64,000 bases of DNA from Herpetosiphon gulosus. Lineage in GTDB: Bacteria; Chloroflexota; Chloroflexia; Chloroflexales; Herpetosiphonaceae. A program made the position numbers and the translations under genes. The DNA is taken from NCBI RefSeq assembly GCF_039545135.1, contig NZ_BAABRU010000004.1:1-64000 (forward strand). Direction: 5' to 3'. The notes below the pieces were generated by a model. That model worked only from the letters and a program-made list of their open reading frames with translations, was not told the origin of the DNA and did not search any database. This document shows positions 62,153 through 64,000 of the stretch, piece by piece. Within the stretch, counting starts at the first letter, position 1, and every line of letters starts with the position of its first letter.

Positions 62153-62158
62153 AACATT
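62134..62158. repeat. CATAGA-type short repeat, copy 3 (overlaps purE end)
   Basis: GATAGAGCATAGAACATAGA followed by ACATT matches the copies at 549-577 (inverted) and 60081-60106. The purE stop codon TAG (62150-62152) lies inside it. Confidence 0.6.
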
Positions 62159-62257
62159 GGCTATGGACTATTGGCTTAGAAGTTCCAAGCAATCGCCGAT
62201 AGCTCATAGCCTTCAGCCGATAGCCATCCTACAGCTCTGCGCCTCTGCGTTAATATT

Positions 62258-62758
62258 TCAAGCTTTGTTGCTTGCTACCAAACCATGGCGGCAATGAAAG
62301 CCACTCGGCACAAGCAGGCGTTGCTCAAGCACTGCCGCCAACTCAACCTGTATTCCAGTTTGTAGCGCACAAGTGGCTGGCTCTTGATGCTCAGCATCTA
62401 GTTGCGCAAGCGTGGCATAGCGCAAACCTTGATCAAACCAAAGCTGGGCATTGGCAAGATTGTAGAGCCGTAGCCAAAGCCACCAACTCAAGCGATAAGC
62501 CGCATGATCAATTGGCACTCGCCGTTCGCGGGCCAACAAGCCATGGCCATAACTCGCAGTTTGATGCCAATAGATTGGGTTGATTAAGCTCGCGGTGAGG
62601 CTAGTTTGATCACCGTTGCTCAGCGCTTGCGCAACCAAACGTGGCAAGGCTTGCAATCCAGCAAACGAAAGCCGCTCCTCGGGCAATGCTTGGTCGCTCA
62701 GCATTTGCCAAGCCTGAAGCATCGCCTCGCGCTGAGCGTTAGTTAGTGCAAATTCCAT
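62258..62758 (-). CDS. Hypothetical helical protein
   Basis: A 166-aa soluble, mostly helical protein rich in Leu, Ala and Gln, with several Trp residues (RLSWWLWLRLYNLANAQLW). I do not recognise a family. The ATG at 62758 is preferred over 62767. It diverges from aroQ across about 90 bp. An opposite-strand frame in the same region is its shadow. Confidence 0.65.
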   Translation of the reverse strand: MEFALTNAQREAMLQAWQMLSDQALPEERLSFAGLQALPRLVAQALSNGDQTSLTASLINPIYWHQTASYGHGLLARERRVPIDHAAYRLSWWLWLRLYNLANAQLWFDQGLRYATLAQLDAEHQEPATCALQTGIQVELAAVLEQRLLVPSGFHCRHGLVASNKA

Positions 62759-62844
62759 CAATATCATTCTCGCTGGCTCCGATTGACATAGCTTGGGCTT
62801 GGCCGCACAATGGCCTACAATTTGTCAATCAGGAGCAATTTAAT

Positions 62845-63279
62845 ATGCATCTTTTAGTGCTACAAGGCCCAAATCTTAACATGCTTGGCCAACGTGAGCC
62901 AACAATTTATGGCTCAACCACGCTGGCCGATATTCATAGCGCTATGAACGCAAAAGCCGCCAGCGCAGCCATCGAATTGACCTTCGTGCAATCGAATCAT
63001 GAAGGCGTGTTGGTTGATACCCTCCACGCTCATTATGGTCAGATTCAGGGCATTATTATCAATCCAGGCGCACTCACCCACTATGGTTTGAGCCTGCGCG
63101 ATGGCTTAGCCTTGATGGATGTACCGATCATCGAAGTGCATTTATCGAACGTCTATGCACGTGAGGCCTTTCGGCATCACTCGGTGGTTGCGGCAATTGC
63201 CCAAGGCCAAATTAGCGGGCTTGGTTGGCAAGGCTATCTATATGCGCTCGATTGGTTTATCCAGCACAAAGCGGCTTAA
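62845..63279 (+). CDS. aroQ: Type II 3-dehydroquinate dehydratase
   Basis: A 144-aa enzyme of the shikimate pathway. It has the N-terminal LVLQGPNLNMLGQREPTIYG, the catalytic region FVQSNHEGVLVDTLHAHYGQ, INPGALTHYGLSLRDGL and the IIEVHLSNVYAREAFRHHS motif with the catalytic His. CAGGAG precedes the ATG at 62845. Its stop overlaps the stop of the convergent downstream gene. Confidence 0.96.
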   Translation: MHLLVLQGPNLNMLGQREPTIYGSTTLADIHSAMNAKAASAAIELTFVQSNHEGVLVDTLHAHYGQIQGIIINPGALTHYGLSLRDGLALMDVPIIEVHLSNVYAREAFRHHSVVAAIAQGQISGLGWQGYLYALDWFIQHKAA

Positions 63280-63674
63280 TCAGCCCATTGATCGATGATT
63301 GCTGGATGCTGACCCGCCTGCAAAAGCTGCGAGAGTTGCTGATGCTCAGCGGCAATCAAACGCTTAACCAATTCGCCTAAATACAACTCCCCCGCCGCAG
63401 TTTGGATGCGTTGAGCATAGCCAGCCCATGGAATTGCCGCGATGGCTTGGGCTAGCTGTTGACGTTGTTGTTGCCATTGCTCTAGGCTGTTGGCTGCATC
63501 AACCAACTGAGCTGGCCGATTGGCGTGAGCGGCACAATCATTGGTAGCTTGTTGCTCTAAGGCGATTAATTGAGCTAAATCTGTTGGCTGCACATACTGC
63601 ATCGCCGCCAAACTAGCCGCCCGCGAGCTTTGTAATAATTCTAAAATGGCTTCTTGTTCAACAAAAACCGCCAT
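63276..63674 (-). CDS. Hypothetical DinB-like helical protein
   Basis: A 132-aa four-helix-type protein with QEAILELLQSSRAASLAAMQ at the start, an IPWAGYAQRIQTAAGELYLG segment and a His-containing helix AAEHQQLSQLLQAGQHPAI. The pattern resembles short DinB/DfsB-type proteins, but the metal ligands cannot be assigned with confidence. It converges on aroQ with a stop-codon overlap. A 34-nt inverted repeat lies upstream. Confidence 0.6.
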   Translation of the reverse strand: MAVFVEQEAILELLQSSRAASLAAMQYVQPTDLAQLIALEQQATNDCAAHANRPAQLVDAANSLEQWQQQRQQLAQAIAAIPWAGYAQRIQTAAGELYLGELVKRLIAAEHQQLSQLLQAGQHPAIIDQWAD

Positions 63675-63697
63675 GGCAACTCCTTAATTAACAACAA

Positions 63698-63731
63698 ATC
63701 ACGGTACGCACTCTATGATACGTACCGTGAT
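63698..63731. terminator. Inverted repeat between divergent-looking genes
   Basis: ATCACGGTACG (63698-63708) and CGTACCGTGAT (63721-63731) form a perfect 11-bp stem with a 12-nt loop. It lies 3' of the DedA gene and 5' of the DinB-like gene, both on the minus strand. It may be a terminator for the former, although no long T-run follows, so an operator is possible. Confidence 0.5.
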
Positions 63732-63764
63732 GGATTTGCAATCGGTCGGGGGAAGGGCTTTCGG

Positions 63765-64000
63765 CTAGACCTGCTTGGATTCAGCTCGGCTACGGCGAAC
63801 TTTGAGTACGCGGTTTACCACAAACCAAATCAGGCCTACAGCAATAATTCCCAAAGCAACTTTTTCATAGCGATCAACTAAGCCAAGCACATTTTCCCAT
63901 TGCGAACCAAGCACAATCCCTGCATAGGTCAAAAGACCATTCCAGATCAATGAGCCAAAGGTTGTCCAAAGCAAAAAGCGCCCCATGGGCATGCGGTTCA
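63765..64000 (-). CDS. DedA/SNARE-associated family membrane protein (C-terminal part)
   Basis: The 3' end of a gene that begins beyond the right edge. The visible 78 residues contain NRMPMGRFLLWTTFGSLIWN, typical of the DedA family's second conserved block, followed by one membrane helix, a linker and a final helix with a basic tail. DedA proteins are inner-membrane lipid/undecaprenyl-phosphate transport-related proteins. Only the family can be stated from this fragment. Confidence 0.85.
   Translation of the reverse strand, partial: NRMPMGRFLLWTTFGSLIWNGLLTYAGIVLGSQWENVLGLVDRYEKVALGIIAVGLIWFVVNRVLKVRRSRAESKQV

Noticed and set aside
1..64000. CRISPR arrays and tRNA genes
   Set aside because: No regularly spaced identical repeats with unique spacers and no cloverleaf with CCA-adjacent T-arm consensus were found on either strand. 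The tandem repeats at 36372-37500 are gene-sized precursor units.

Overview
The window looks like a filamentous gliding Chloroflexi chromosome, most probably Herpetosiphon or a close relative. This is inferred from gene content and style: about 50% G+C, Thr-Pro rich linkers on secreted proteins, roadblock/MglA genes, a CHASE2 cyclase, and FHA, kinase and phosphatase genes carrying zinc ribbons. No database search was possible.

Layout. 1-98 is the 5' end of a 16S rRNA on the minus strand with two tandem consensus promoters (366-394 and 473-501). 670-5424 holds a Cys-rich hypothetical gene and a cluster of sigma-like factor, FecR-LysM protein, CHASE2 adenylate/guanylate cyclase and AmaP-like membrane protein. 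5630-16561 holds three large secreted proteins (a DUF11 protein, a GH87 alpha-1,3-glucanase and a kelch protein), a PAS/GAF histidine kinase, an Hsp20 and a tnpB-only IS200/IS605-type element whose tnpB has an in-frame TGA. 17023-19894 is a gliding/polarity-type operon: HTH, two roadblock proteins, an MglA-like GTPase and a DUF4388 protein. 19949-23210 is a methionine operon (metY, a small ORF, metX) behind a SAM-I riboswitch.

23306-40818 is the centrepiece: a RiPP cluster of thiopeptide / linear azole type, all on the minus strand. A LAL/SARP-like regulator (37666-40818) precedes five tandem 227-bp repeats, each encoding a 62-aa precursor with an identical Cys/Ser/Thr-rich core. Then follow a small ThiF-like protein, a YcaO, a second ThiF-like protein, an RRE-ThiF-SagB fusion, a stand-alone SagB-type dehydrogenase, a PqqD-M50 protease, a LanB-type dehydratase and two stand-alone SpaB_C-type proteins. 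Most of these genes are coupled by short overlaps. An ABC exporter (23306-24953) follows. The promoter regions of the precursor operon and of the exporter share an alignable block: CGATA repeats at 12-bp spacing, placed 18-19 bp from a CGTAAA box. This points to one regulon and suits a SARP-type regulator.

40841-48756 holds a MacB-like exporter, a degenerate receiver protein, an OmpR-type two-component system, a thioesterase and a metallo-beta-lactamase fold hydrolase. 48852-50075 is a strikingly AT-rich orphan gene, probably acquired. 50139-60037 holds a HAD hydrolase and then a phospho-signalling module: zinc-ribbon FHA protein, Ser/Thr kinase, PP2C phosphatase, FHA-FHA-ABC transporter and McrB-like ATPase. 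60407-64000 holds purK, purE, aroQ, two unknown genes and a truncated DedA gene. Two families of dispersed intergenic repeats recur: a GC-rich element of about 110 bp with CCCTCACCCC ends (four copies), and a CATAGA-type short repeat, one copy of which forms the 3' end of purE.
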